Shown here piece by piece: positions 44,699 to 56,376 of a stretch of 64,000 nt of DNA; the stretch's first letter is position 1, and each line of letters begins with the position of its first letter. The DNA comes from Tribonema minus (lineage: Eukaryota > Sar > Xanthophyceae > Tribonematales > Tribonemataceae), in assembly GCA_017506865.1 (NCBI GenBank), contig JAFCMP010000521.1, positions 372,001 through 436,000 of the forward strand, written 5' to 3'. Under the pieces are notes generated by a model. It worked only from the letters and a program-made list of their open reading frames with translations. It had not been told where the DNA came from and searched no databases. Both the position numbers and the translations under genes were made by a program.

Positions 44699-46703
44699 TC
44701 AAGCTCGCTCAAGCTCCTCAAACTCAAAGTGCGCGATGAATTTGTATGGCTCCGTGAACGTCACGAGGACGGGCCGGTTGGCGGTGATCTCTGCCCCCGT
44801 CTTCTTGCTCGTGAGCTTGATCTGCCAGCGCAGGGGACGCGGGGCAGCATGACAGCGACGACGGGCAGTATGTCAGCATCGCAGAAGTAGGCAAGTGACA
44901 CACAAGTACATGAACGATACATCTGCGTATGCATCACAGACACCCGCAGGCGTTGGTGCACATCGCAAAAGTAAGTCTGCGCTTGCATGCAGTATGCCGG
45001 AGCACAAGGTGTTGTGCTATCGCACACATGTGCTATCGCACACATGGTGTGCGTGCGTGTGCAGACGCAGCTCGTAACATTTCCTGCCGACGCCCTGCGC
45101 CACCGCACGAAGGTGCCCACACAGACAAGACCAAGGCGATCGTCCATGGTCACCGCCTTCAGCCTCTGTTCTCGCCAACAAGCTTTGGAGCACTGGTGTG
45201 GAAGCTGTGTTTCTTCTTCAAGACAGCTTTTGGATGGTCTCAGTGTGCCATCGACAAAGTGACAGCACGACAGTGCATATGATCGCGCAGCGACGCAGTT
45301 ATGCGTGCACGGAGCCTGTCGCTGAGACGCACGAGCACTCGCTCACGGCGCGCAGGTGCGCAGCAGCTATGCTGCAAGTGCCTGCGGACAGAAAATGTGT
45401 CACTTGAGCCTGCATGATGCCGCAGACTATTCAAGGCATCGCATGCCCTGCATTGCTCATGGCATTCCCCCTTGGCATTTCACGACTGTCGCTGTCCATG
45501 CCATGACCCGGATATTACTTCAGTATACACATGCGCAAGTGAACATACTTCAAGTAACATTACTTCAAATACGTACTTGGGAGTATGCGCTTGCTTCTGG
45601 GACCCCACAGTTTCTCGGCATACTGAACGGCAGCAGCAGCAATGCGTGCGGAGCTTGCAACGTATCAGTGAGGTTTCTCAAAGTTGATAGCTGCGAAGGC
45701 ACAGTCCCATGTATCGGCTGCCGCTGAGCCATGCCAACATGCCTGGCATCATCCGTACTCAGTTCCACAAGGCCCGTTTCAAATGCTCTGCACTTGATCG
45801 GCTGCCCCTGAGCATATAACACCGCACATGTGCAAAAAAATTGTGCATACTCATGGGGTCTTGTGAACGAAGCGCTCCTACATGACAGCGCTCTTGCAAC
45901 GCTGGAGCGGATTGTCAACCCCAGAAGTTGAAGTTTAAAGTTGAAGTTGAACCAGGTAAGGCAAGTGCGGAACATGGGAGTCCTCTATGTACACGGTGCA
46001 ACGAGCCGCGGAACCCCGCTCCATACGAGAATCCTGCCGCGTCTCCCTCCGTTGCAGAATAAATACTCCCAGTGCGCGCGCCGTAATCCCCGCTAGAGAC
46101 GTCGCCTGAAGCCTGGCCATCGTAGCTAAAAGTGGCGCAGGTCTCCCGCGCACTGCCACCGCACTTCCAGCCAGGCATTGTCGCGCAGCCGCTCCAGCGG
46201 TGCACACGGCGGCGGCGGCGCTCACAATTGCGGGGGCGACAGTGGCGGCGGTGATTGCGGCGGCGAGTGCTGCGCACACTCACACATCGCGAGAGAAGAT
46301 CGCCGAGCCTAGACCAGCGAGCGAGCTGTGGGCCAGTCTACCAGTCGTCAGCGAAGCAGCGGCGCGTGCGTTCAGTGTACCTCCCAGCGAGCTTCAGCAC
46401 GCCTCCCGGCGCGCGAGCTGTGGGCCAATCTACCTGTCGTGAGCGAAGCAGCGGCGCGCGCGTGCACATTCAGCGTACCTCCTTGATCACGCCCTCGAAG
46501 CCCGTGGCGTCCAGCCCCTCGTCCTTGAACTGCTGGATGTGGTAGAACCGCTGCTCCATCGCCAGCACCCGCACGCTCTGCCCGACCTCCAGCCCCTGGG
46601 GGTTGTCCTGGAAGTCGCTGGCCATCGCCAGCGCGCCGCTGCCTCTGCCGCCGCCGCGCCGACACGCGTACGCGCCTGCGATGCGGGCGTGTGCGCACGG
46701 CAT
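44699..46703 (-). CDS. FTRV: Ferredoxin-thioredoxin reductase, variable chain, two exons
   Basis: Structural partner of the catalytic FTR subunit in the plastid stroma, which relays electrons from ferredoxin to thioredoxins. Exons 46703-46479 (75 codons) and 44821-44699 (40 codons and stop) join in phase 0. The SH3-like barrel is recognisable: VGQSVRVLAMEQRFYHI, then EGVIKE, KTGAEITANRPVLVTF and the end KFIAHFEFEELE. These match the family pattern of a VYHV segment, G-x-EG-x-I, SANLP and AHL-x-x-DE. About 30 N-terminal residues, Ala/Arg/Gly-rich, would be a short transit peptide. The 1.66-kb intron starts GTACGC. This gene is the main evidence for a plastid-bearing host. The family assignment rests on motif pattern, since divergence is high. 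Confidence 0.75.
46316..46490 (-). repeat. Tandem copy of the FTRV exon 1 donor region
   Basis: Plus-strand GAGCTGTGGGCCA(G/A)TCTACC, GCGAAGCAGCGGCGCG and TTCAG(T/C)GTACCTCC occur twice, at about 46320-46388 and 46414-46482, with a period of about 95. The second contains the true donor at 46478. The first is a degraded copy further into the intron. Confidence 0.8.
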
Positions 46704-48108
46704 CGCTGTTGTGAGGTTGAAGTTGTGAGGGCGGCTGGGCGAGCAATCTTCAACTGGCAGTGGCGCGCCGCAGCTGATGCGGAGTGGCTTGTGAGTGACC
46801 GCAGGGTCCTGCATATGCCTGGCATTGGCGGCACTGCTCACGGCTTGCCCGCGAGGCCTTGTCGGATGCTAGAGGTCGGTGCGTGCCTAGGGGCGGGGGG
46901 TGGCCGCGCCTGATTGAAGTACAGGCATGCCAACTTCAGACTTGAACATGTTCTGCCTTTCAAAAGATGACGAGCCACCTTAAAGCGTATGTCCTGGGCA
47001 CACACTCACTGAGACTGCCAGGCACAAAGATGGGGGTTGCCTGATCAACAGGGACAGCTGGCGACTGGTGCTGCGTCGTGCACCACTGCGTGCCGTTTGA
47101 CCAATGATTGCTGTTGAGGATGTTTGACGATCCTTGCTGCTGTAACTGCCAGACTGTGGCTGTGATTTGTGTTGTTGCATACCACACGGTGTTACCTTGC
47201 GTCATGTGTGCAAAGTTGGCATGATCCGACACTCCAGTACAGGCGATTCCGACGAGGACACTTTGGATAGGCAGCTAGACAGCAACATGCAAAACCAAGA
47301 AAGCGCCGCCAATATAGATGAGCTGAAAGCATCGTGGATATGTAATGCAGACATCACCTTGCAGAGCCACCAGCCTCCCTAAGCCGACACGTCGAAAAGC
47401 TATGCGCGGTTGCACACGCTCATTGCAGCACGCACAATCAGGCATGCAGCAAGCGAAGACACCCACCGCAGCTGCTGGGTACTGGCGAGCAACTTCGCTG
47501 CTGTGATCTTGTCAACTCGTGTTGCTGACTCCAGTGCACCGCATGACCACTCCCGTGCACAAATGCTGCGCATCTATCCAGCACGAAGGCGAGGCAGAAG
47601 AACCTGCGAGCGTGCGTGACGCCATGCAGAGGGCTTGAGTGAATAATACGTCAGGAGGCCGACATCATGGCCCAAGTGCGAGGCGGTCATGCCAGAACCT
47701 AGGTAGCGCGGCGGCAACAGCATGCACCGAAAAACACACATGTGTGTGAAGGTGTGTAGACATCGGAACCCACATCAGCAGCAGCAATGTGCTGCATCGC
47801 GCGCTTACCCTGCTGCAAGCACCATTTGAATGATGCCATTGGCCATCGTTTCCAGCTGCCTTCTCCTTTCGGCTAAAAAAAAGGCAAAGCTCAAGACCTT
47901 CCCGCAGATTTTAACCCTAAATAATCGGAGAGTCACCATCTATATTAGCTTTCCTAGGTTTGGCGAACACACGGAGTGCAAACGCGGAGATAAGTCCTTC
48001 TCTTGTTCACGGCAAGCACTGCTCCTGGCACCACCAAAACCGCCACTTTCGGCCTTCTTGCTACTCTGTCCATCTGCGGCGACGCCCAATTACCTGGGAT
48101 TTGGCTCT
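46704..48108. other. Divergent intergenic region between FTRV and CutC
   Basis: Upstream sequence of both genes. No conserved exon was recognised. The 200 bases before the CutC ATG are AT-richer than the rest and in frame with it (from 47830), but they lack family similarity, so they are not included in the CDS. Confidence 0.5.
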
Positions 48109-49075
48109 ATGACAGTGCTGCTGGAGGCCTGTGTGGAAGGCGTAGAGGGAGCCGTTGCTGCTGCAGCAGCTGGGGTTCACAGGATTGAGGTCTGTCCTGC
48201 TGCTGCTGCTGCGTGCCTGAGAAGTCTGTGATCAAAGTTGCGTGTGTTACTCTGCTTTCTCAACTCGTTGCTTGGAAGCTCAAGTCAAGCAGCAGGTGAT
48301 CGTACTGTTAAAACCTGCTCACTGCGCCATGCCGTGCTTGCCCGATGATGTACCCATCTCCACACACGTCGCGCACACGACCCCCAAGCTCTGCGCCGGC
48401 CTGCTGGAAGGCGGCACCACTCCGTCCCTAGGCACTGTAGAGGAGGTGATCGCCTGCTTGTCGGAACAGCACCTCACGCGCTGCAAGGTCCACGTGCTCG
48501 TCCGGCCGAGGCCCGGCAGCTTCTGCTACAGCGCCGCGGAGGCGCGCGCGGCGCTGCGCGATGTGCGGGCCATGCGGCACGCCGGCGCGCACGGCGTCGC
48601 CGTCGGCGCGCTGCGCGAGGACGGCTCCATCGACACGCACGCGTTGGCTTCCATCGTCGCGCTCGCAAAAGATGACATGCAGGGCGCCGCAGGCGAGTGC
48701 CCGCCGCCGATGGCGGTGACGTTTCACCGCGCGTTCGACGCGTGCAGCACGCCTGCGTTGCAAGCCCTCGCGCAGCTGGCGGAGCGCGGCGTAGACGGCG
48801 TCCTGACGTCCGGCCGCGCCGCGACGGCGTGGGAGGGGCGCCACGTCATCCGAGACATGGTGCGCAGCGGCGTCGCGGGCACGACCGTCATCGCCGCGGC
48901 CGGCGTATCCGCCTCCAATGTCGCGCGCCTGATGCAGGCTACGGGCGCTGAGGCGGTGCATGTCGGCAGCGCGATACTGGAGGCGTTGGAAGAGGCAGCG
49001 CCGCTCGGCATGGGCGTGCAGCGGCGCGTTTCGCGCGACAAGTGCGGGGAGATCCTGCAGCTGTTCAGCGCCTGA
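48109..49075 (+). CDS. CUTC: CutC family protein, two exons
   Basis: TIM-barrel protein named for copper homeostasis in bacteria; its biochemical activity in eukaryotes is unsettled. Exons 48109-48189 and 48389-49075 give 255 residues, close to the usual 240-270. Exon 1 gives MTVLLEACVEGVEGAVAAAAAG and HRIE. Exon 2 continues LCAGLLEGGTTPSLG, so the conserved RIELC..L..GG.TPS motif spans the phase-0 junction. Further family marks are VLVRPRPGSFCYS, the VAVGALREDGSID strand, VTFHRAFDAC, VLTSGRA and AAGVSASNVARL. ATG 48109 places the N-terminus where family members start. The donor is GAG|GTCTGT and the acceptor CCCCCAAG|CTC. Confidence 0.92.
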
Positions 49076-50111
49076 CTCTGAAATGTCGCATTACTCTCCA
49101 TGTTGACCATGACAGCTGCGTGCTTCTGCGTGCTGCGTGGGTGCGGCATGCATTGGATCCATGTATTGTCCCACTGCCCGGCAGGTCATGTTGAAGTGCT
49201 CTGTACATGTGAAATGGACTGTTGCGACGTGGCGCAACACATGACCCAACACGTGCGCAGCAATGCTTGCCACCACAAAGCCACGATGGCACACTCTAAT
49301 TTTGACAACAGTATCTGATGTACTGCTTATGCTTGGTGCCAGCGCGCCTGAGACCTACCGCTCCTGCGTGCTGACATGACACAACACACATGGAACTGTG
49401 CGATCGCGCAGTCAAAGTGCAGGTGCTGGCAGGCTTGATGAGCCAGCAGGCCGAATGCTGGCTGGCTGTACTTTTTATTGAGTCTTGCTTATAGAAGTAA
49501 ACGTCTAGGGTGCGGACAAGTCCTGATGACTGATGACAAGCTAAGTCAACATGGCCCCTTTGACAATGTGTCTCAATGCTTAATTGGCAGTCAATATATT
49601 CGCACCAGGCAATCGCGCCCCGTTGTGTGGGCATGTGTTTGGATGCGCTAGCATGCCTACATAAGTCAGCCCCTCTTAAGACGTATAAAATCAGTCAATG
49701 ATAGCAAATTGATACCTTGTAGTCCTGTCCCCACTGGCTGCTTTCAAACTTCAAACTAAAGCCGCAAACTCAATCTGTACCCACAGTTTTCAGCATGTTT
49801 GTGTTCCTTGAAAGCAAGAACCTAAACATATGATTTGGCAGAGCCAATCCAGCATGCATCCTGGGAAGCAAAGCATGCCAGAGAGACCACGAGAGCCAGC
49901 CATCAGCAGCGGTGCTGGCATGAGCATCCAAACTGGCTGTATATTGCATTGCCGGTGTGAAAGTCTATCGACGTCAATGACCTATCTACCCTGCAACAAA
50001 TACGTGCGCGCATGCGCATCCTTGGATGCAAGGCGCCGCGCACGCACAACACCGTCGTGCCGGCGGCCCGAATATACCAACAACGGGCACCGCAGTCGCA
50101 AGCCGCGCGCG
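49076..50111. other. Intergenic region between convergent CutC and PPR genes
   Basis: This is the 3' flanks of both genes. AT-richer than the coding parts. No motif-bearing frame and no evident structured RNA were seen. Confidence 0.55.
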
Positions 50112-53100
50112 CTACGAGACGCCGGCGACGGGCGCGACGCTCTCCGACTCCCTGCTGAGCGACGCCGCCAGCGCGTTCTTGCCGGCCCTGCGGCACACGA
50201 GCGCCGCCGCGTTGTACGTGCGCAGGTCCGGCGCGACGCCGCCCGCGCGCATCTCGTCCAGCAGCGCGAGCGCCGCCTCCCACGCGCCGCTGCTGCCGCA
50301 CGCCGCCACAGCGCAGTTGTAGCTCACGACGTCCGGCGCGGCGCCCGCGGCGCGCATGTCGCGCAGCAGGCCGAGCGAGGCGTCGCGGTCGCCCGCCGCC
50401 GCGCACGCGTGCAGCGCGCAGTTCCACGAGCGCGCATCCGGCGCGAGGCGCAACGCCGGCAGCGCACGCAGCAGCGCCAGCGCGTCGCCCGGGCGCCCAC
50501 TCTTGCCGTACGCCTCGATGGCGCGGTTGCACGTCGCGAGGTCTGGCGCGACGCCGTGCCGCGCCATGGCCTCGTACTGCGCCGCCGCGCGCGCCCACTC
50601 CTTGGCGGCGCAGCACGCCATGACCGCCGCGCCGAACGTCGAGGAGACGGGCGCCACGCCGCGCGCCTCCATGTCGTCGAGCAGCCGCAGCGCCGCCTCC
50701 CACTGGCCGCTGCGCCCGCACGCGGCGATCGCCGCCGTGTACGACGACGCCTTGGCTGCGGGCACCGCCGCCGCCGCCGCCGCCGCTGCGTCTGCTGCTG
50801 CCTCGCAAGCGCCGTCCATGCGCTGCAGCACCGCGACGGCGTCCTGCCACTCGCCCGCCGTGCCGCAGACGAAGATGGCGGCGTCGTAGACGCGCGCCGT
50901 GACGGCCTCGCCCCTGCTCTCGATGCCGTCGAGCAGCGCCACGGCGTCGCGCCAGCGCCCCGCCTCGCCCAGCGCCAGTATCGCCGCCCTGTACGCCTGA
51001 CAGGACAGCGCCGCAGGCCGCGTCTGTCTCCCCTGCGCCTCCTCCTCCCACCAGCCGGCGTCGTCGCCAGCGGCATCACTACTAAACTCGACGCTGCCGT
51101 CGCCGTCATCGCCGCCGTCCGCACCCTGGCGCCGCTGCTGCGGCCGCTGCTGTTGCCACAGCTCCGCCGCCTCGCCCGCCAGCGCCAGCACCTGCTCCCA
51201 CCGCCCGCTGGGCTTGAGCGCCTGCACCGCCTCGTCCAGCACGTCCGCGTACGCCGCCTGCAGCCCCGCCGCGCGCGCCGCGTCCACCTCCTGCGCGAGC
51301 GCGTCCCACCGCGCCGCGTGGCCGAGCTGCTGAATGCGCTGCGCGCTGCGCGCCGCGCGCGCCTGCACCTCGTTGACCGCCACCCCCGAGCGGAACCCGC
51401 GCAGCGCGGCGGTGCCGGCGCCGTCGCGGTTGAGCCCGTGGCGCGTCATCTCGCGCAGCAGCCGCCGCGCCTCCGCCACCTGGCCGCACGAGGCGGCGCC
51501 GGCGATGGCGCGCGCGTATGCGCGCGCGTCGGGCCGCACGCCCTCCGCCTGCATGCGCGCCAGCAGCCGCTGCGCCTGCTGCCACTGCCCGCCGCGCGCG
51601 TACGCGCCGATGAGCGCCGTGTACAGCGCGGCGTCGGCGCGCACGCCCTGCGCGCGCATTTCGCCCCACACGCGCTGCGCCGCGCGCCACTCGCCGCGCA
51701 GGCCGCACGCGCTCACCGCCGCCGCGTAGGTCACGGCGGTCGGCGCGATGCCGCCGCGCCGCATCGCGTCGAGCTGCCGCAGCGCGACGCGCCACTGACC
51801 CGCGCGCCCGAGCGCGACGATGACCGCCGTGTGCATGTGCGCGTCCGGCGGGAACCCCGCCGCCGCCATCTCGCGCAGCAGCGACACGGCGCGCTCGGGC
51901 TGCTGCGTCTCCGCGCACGCGCTCGCGGCGCGCGAGTAGACGCGCGCACTCAGCGGCACGCGCGCGCGCCGCGCCGCGTCGAACAGCTGCAGCGCGCGCG
52001 CCGACTCGCCCGCGCCGCTGCACGCGCCCATGGCCGCCTCGATGCTCCACGCGTCCGGGCGCGCCGCGGCGGCGTCGCTCAGCATCTGCTCGCACAGCGC
52101 CGCCGCCTCGCGCCACTGCCCCGCGCGCCCGCACGCCTCCATGGCGCTCGTGTAGCACATGGCGCACGGGCGCAGCGGCGCGCCGCGCTGCCGCCGCATC
52201 TCGTCCAGCGCGCGCAGCGCGTCCTCCCAGCGGCCGAGCTTGTTGAGCGCATGCAGCAGCAGCTTGTAGCAGCCGCGGTCCGGCACCAGCAGCTCAGCGT
52301 CGCCCTGCGCGCCGCTGGCCTGCTCCGCGCCGCCGCCGCCGCCGCGCTGCGCGTCGCGCAGGCACTCGAAGACCGCGACGACGCCGTCCCAGTGCGACGC
52401 GCGCGCGCGCACGCCTCCATGCCCCAGCGGTGCAGCGCGGCGCTCGGCGTGACGCCCGCGTCCGCGGCGTCCTGCAGCACGCGCAGCGCGCCGCGCCACT
52501 GCCCGTCGTGCACGCACACGCGCATGAGGACCGCAAAGGCGCGCAGGTCCGGCGCGAACGCGCCGCCCTCGTGCGCGCGCCGCAGCACCTCGCAGGCCGC
52601 CTTCCACCCCTCCGCGGCGCCCGTCGCCGCCGCCGCCGCCGTCGCCGTGCGCAGGTCGGGCGTCAGGCCGCGCGCCGCCATGCGCTCCGCGACCGCCACG
52701 GCCGCGTGCCACTGCCGCGCGCGCATGCACGCGCCCGCGACCGCGCTGTACGCGTGCTCCGCGGGCGGCACGCCGGCGGCCGCCATCTCGTCGAGCAGCG
52801 CCACCGCCGCCTGCCAGCGGCCCGCGAGGCCGTGCGCGTGCGCGAGCGTCGTGTACGTGTGCGCGTCCGGCGCGAGGCCGGCTTCGCGCATGCGCGCCAG
52901 CAGCGCGCCGACCGCGGCCAGGCGCCCCGCCTTGACGCACGCGCCCATCGCCGCGTTGAACGTGGCGGCGTCCGGCGCCACCGCGGCGGCGCTGCTGGGC
53001 TGCTCCATCTCCGCCAGCAGCGCCAGCGCGTCGTCGCAGCGCAGCGCGTTGCCCAGCGCCGTCAGCAGCGCGTTGTGCGTGACGACGTCGCGCGCGAGGC

Positions 53101-55048
53101 CGAGCGCGTCCATCTCCGCCGCGAGCTCCTGCGCCGCCGCCGCCTCGCCCGCGCGCGCGCACGCGGCGATGACGCCGTTGTACCCCTCCGTCGTGGGCGG
53201 CAGGCTCATGAGGCGCATCTCGCGCAGCAGCTCTCGCGCGCGCCGCCACTCGCCGCCGCGCGCGCACGCGCGGATCACCGTCTGGTACGTCAGCGCGTCC
53301 GCCTCCGCCGCCCAGTCGAGCTCCGTCTCGAGCTGGCGCATCTCGTCGAGCAGCGCGACGGCGCGCCGCCAGTCGCCCGCCGCTGCGCACGCGCCGATGA
53401 GCGCGTTGTAGCAGATGACGTCCGCCTCGAGGCCGCGCGCGCGCATGCCGTTGAACAGGCGCTGCGCGGGTGCGACGTGCCCCCCCGCGGCGCACGCCGC
53501 GATCGCCGCCGTGTAGCTGCACACGTCGGGCGCGGGAAGCCACAGCGCCAACGCGTCCGCCGCCGCCGCGGCAGCAGCAGCGGACGGCGCGGCCCCGGGC
53601 GTAGGGCTCGGCGACGCCTGCGCCATGCGCTCCACGAGCTGCATTGCCTCGTGCCACCGCCCGGAGCGGCCAAGCGCCGTGATCGCCACGTTGAGCACGG
53701 ACGTGGTGAGCGGCACGCCCGCGGCGTGCGCGCCGTCCAGCTCGCGCACGATCGCGCCCCAGCGTGCGGCGCGGCCGTGCGCCTCGAGCGTGCGTGCGAG
53801 GCGCGCCTGCGCGCGCGCCGCCGCGCCGCGCTGCTCGTACGGCGGCGGCGGCGCCGCGGCGAGGGCCTGCGCGACGGGGCTGCACGGCGCGCGCAGCGGG
53901 CGCGTGCGTGGCAGGCGCCGGGCGCGCAGCTCCGCGTGCAGCGCGTCGGCGCGCGCCTGCTGGCCCGCCGCCGCGCACGCCGCGATGGCGTGGGCGTAGC
54001 CCTCGGCGGTCGGCGCGACGCCCGCGCACTGCATGCTGGACAGCAGGTCCAGCGCCGCCTGCCACTGGGCGGCGGGGGGCGAACACGCCGCGAGCGCGGC
54101 GTCGTAGCACGCGGCGTCCGGCGCGAGGCCGCCATCGTCCATCGCGCGCAGCAGCTCCAAGCAGCGCACGTGGTCGGCGTGGCACGCGCGCAGCGCGCTG
54201 TGGTGCACCCTCAGCGCGTCCACCGCGCCGCCCGGCGCCGCCTGGGGCAGCTGCCTGACGTCGTGCAGGACGCGCTGCAGGTCGGCGTGGCGCCCCGCGG
54301 TGCCGAGGACCTGCACCATGTGGACGAAGGTGGCGGTGTCCGCCTGCAGGTGGGGGTGCTCGCGGCGCATCTCCTCGAGCGCCTGCAGAGCTTCGTCAGG
54401 CCTGCCGGCCCGGTTGCAAGCCCGGATCACCTGCTTGTAGTGCTCCGCCGTCACGCCCAGGTCTGCGCTGGCCTTGACCTCCTCCAGCAGCTGCGCGGCC
54501 CGCTCCCACTGCTGACCCTCCCCGCATGCCGCCATGGCCGCAGCGTAGCATGCTTCATCAGGGGAATGGCCGTGGCTCGGCAGCGCTGCGAACAGGTGCA
54601 AGGCTCGCGTCCACTGCCCTGCCTCAGAGCAAGCCAGCATGGCCTGCCTGTAACAGGCTTGAGAGGGGGCGACGCCCAGCGTGGCCAGCTCCTCCAGTAC
54701 AGAGACTGCCTTTCGCCAGGCACCCACCTTGCCGAGGCCTTGGATCGTGGCCTCGGCGAGCATCGACCTCAACTCCTGTTGTTGCTGGCTGGCCAGCTGC
54801 CGCTGCGCCCTCCTGTGCTCCACAACCATGTCTTCGGCCCGACGGGAGTCAGCGAGCTGGCGGATGCGTCGCAGGGCCTGTGCCGTCGCGCCTGCGGCAG
54901 CGGAAGCGCCATCTCGCGATGTGTCCACGGCCGCCAATGCAGCCTCGCTTTCCCGCAGAGATTGTGTCAGCAGGCGCTTTTGCTGGGCGCTGGCTGCCTG
55001 CAGCTGCAACCTCCCCCAGTTGCCTGCATGGTGGCCCAATCTACGCAT
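50112..55048 (-). CDS. Very large intronless pentatricopeptide repeat protein, frame break at 52399-52410
   Basis: PPR proteins bind organelle RNA, with each repeat reading about one base. From ATG 55048 to the stop at 50112 the two overlapping frames together encode about 1,645 residues. Repeats of about 35 residues follow the P-type pattern almost continuously (for example SYNCAVAACGSSGAWEAAL and LLDEMRAGGVAPD), with G-x-W in most first helices, and more than 30 units can be counted by eye. The first 130 residues are Arg/Gln-rich with an amphipathic start (MRRLGHHAG), fitting a plastid or mitochondrial presequence. No E, DYW, SMR or LAGLIDADG tail is seen. The frame changes inside a CG dinucleotide run: upstream the frame ends MEACARA, and downstream the other frame resumes with ASHWDGVVAVFECLRDA. 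Loss of one dinucleotide unit would restore it. Confidence 0.85.
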
Positions 55049-56376
55049 TGTGCTGCCACAGTCCTACACACTTCCAGGATTTGGGGTGATGAAAGGCAGC
55101 GCGCTGCGGAGTCCTGGGTCGTAGGCCCAGACCCAACCCGGGTTGTATTTCGCGCTGCTGTAGGCGCTTGACCTTAAGGGGCTTGCGTAAAAAACTGTGT
55201 CATGCAGAGCATATGCAATATAGACACAATGCCATTAGCGACGGCTCCCGGAACACACGGTGTACCACTGTAGCATTGCTTGATGAGATACGTACCGTAT
55301 GCGCCAGCGCTGCTGCCGCCGACAGCCACTGTCGCTGTCGTGCTGACAAGAACGAATCACGCCAGAGGCGCAAGCTGTTGAGTCGCCCAACTCACCCTCA
55401 ATGAGGTCTAGATGCCAGGGCGCCTCGTGCACTCATGTCACGTCCTTCAATCCATGGTGCAAGCCATGGTCGATTCCAGTTCCTAGGGCGTCTCCCTTGG
55501 GCTACATGCGGACACAACCTGAATGCATGCAGGCACAAACTTTGAGCGACGCGATTTGACATGATTGCAGGCGCCAATGTCACCATATGCCTGCACCCCT
55601 AAAGGATTGACACCATGCGCAGCCCAAGATGCACATGTCAAGTCCTGCCACAAAAGTAATGAGTGCTGCACGCAGAGAATGCATACCTAGTGCACATGAG
55701 CATTCCACAAAAGCACGTGCAAACAGGGAAGAACGTTGGAATCTAGCAGCGTGAGACCAGTGCTTGGATTTTGTTGTGGGTGAGGCCTGCAGCAGCTCCT
55801 ACTACGTGAGGTGCGATGTTTACATATACGAGTGTGGGGGAAACGCGTATACATCTGCATGGCCCGTGTCAAAAACCCACAAAACACTGACAACTCGTAT
55901 ACGTGTGTGTGGCGGCGTATGCGTGCAACACACGCAAGTGGAGGTCCTCATGACCCTGTATTCGGAGGCCGCATGGTGCAACTATCACAGGGCTACAAGT
56001 ATGGCAGTCACAGCGTAGATGTGCCCAAAAAGATCACTTGAGGCAGCAGCAGCTGCCTCTGCAGCACGGCGGCTGATCTGATGGCGGCGCCGCCGCCGTT
56101 GCTGGCATTTCAACTGCTGCGCTGCCTTGGCTACCACTGCTGCTGCTGGCATCGCCTCCGCTGCAAATCAACAGCGTTTCAGCACAGAGCATTGCGCGCA
56201 TCAGAGCTCAGGCACCGGCGCCACATGGCTCAGGCGCCGACATCACATGGCAGCCGCACATCAGGCGACGACTCGCGGCTGCATCGTTCGGTGCGCCGCC
56301 GTGCGCTGCTGGCGCATCAGCCGGCGCAGCGCAGCAACGAGCTGGCGCGCGGCGTTTCCGTACGCTGCATCAGCGC
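55049..56376. other. Upstream flank of the PPR gene and 3' flank of the SUN gene
   Basis: No conserved exon was recognised. The sequence is of mixed composition without evident repeats larger than short tandem words. Confidence 0.5.

Noticed and set aside
49830-53411. Very long plus-strand reading frame (over 1,190 codons) opposite the PPR gene
   Set aside because: It is antisense to continuous PPR repeats and made of Arg/Ala-rich low-complexity residues. High GC removes stop codons in every frame, and no motif is seen.
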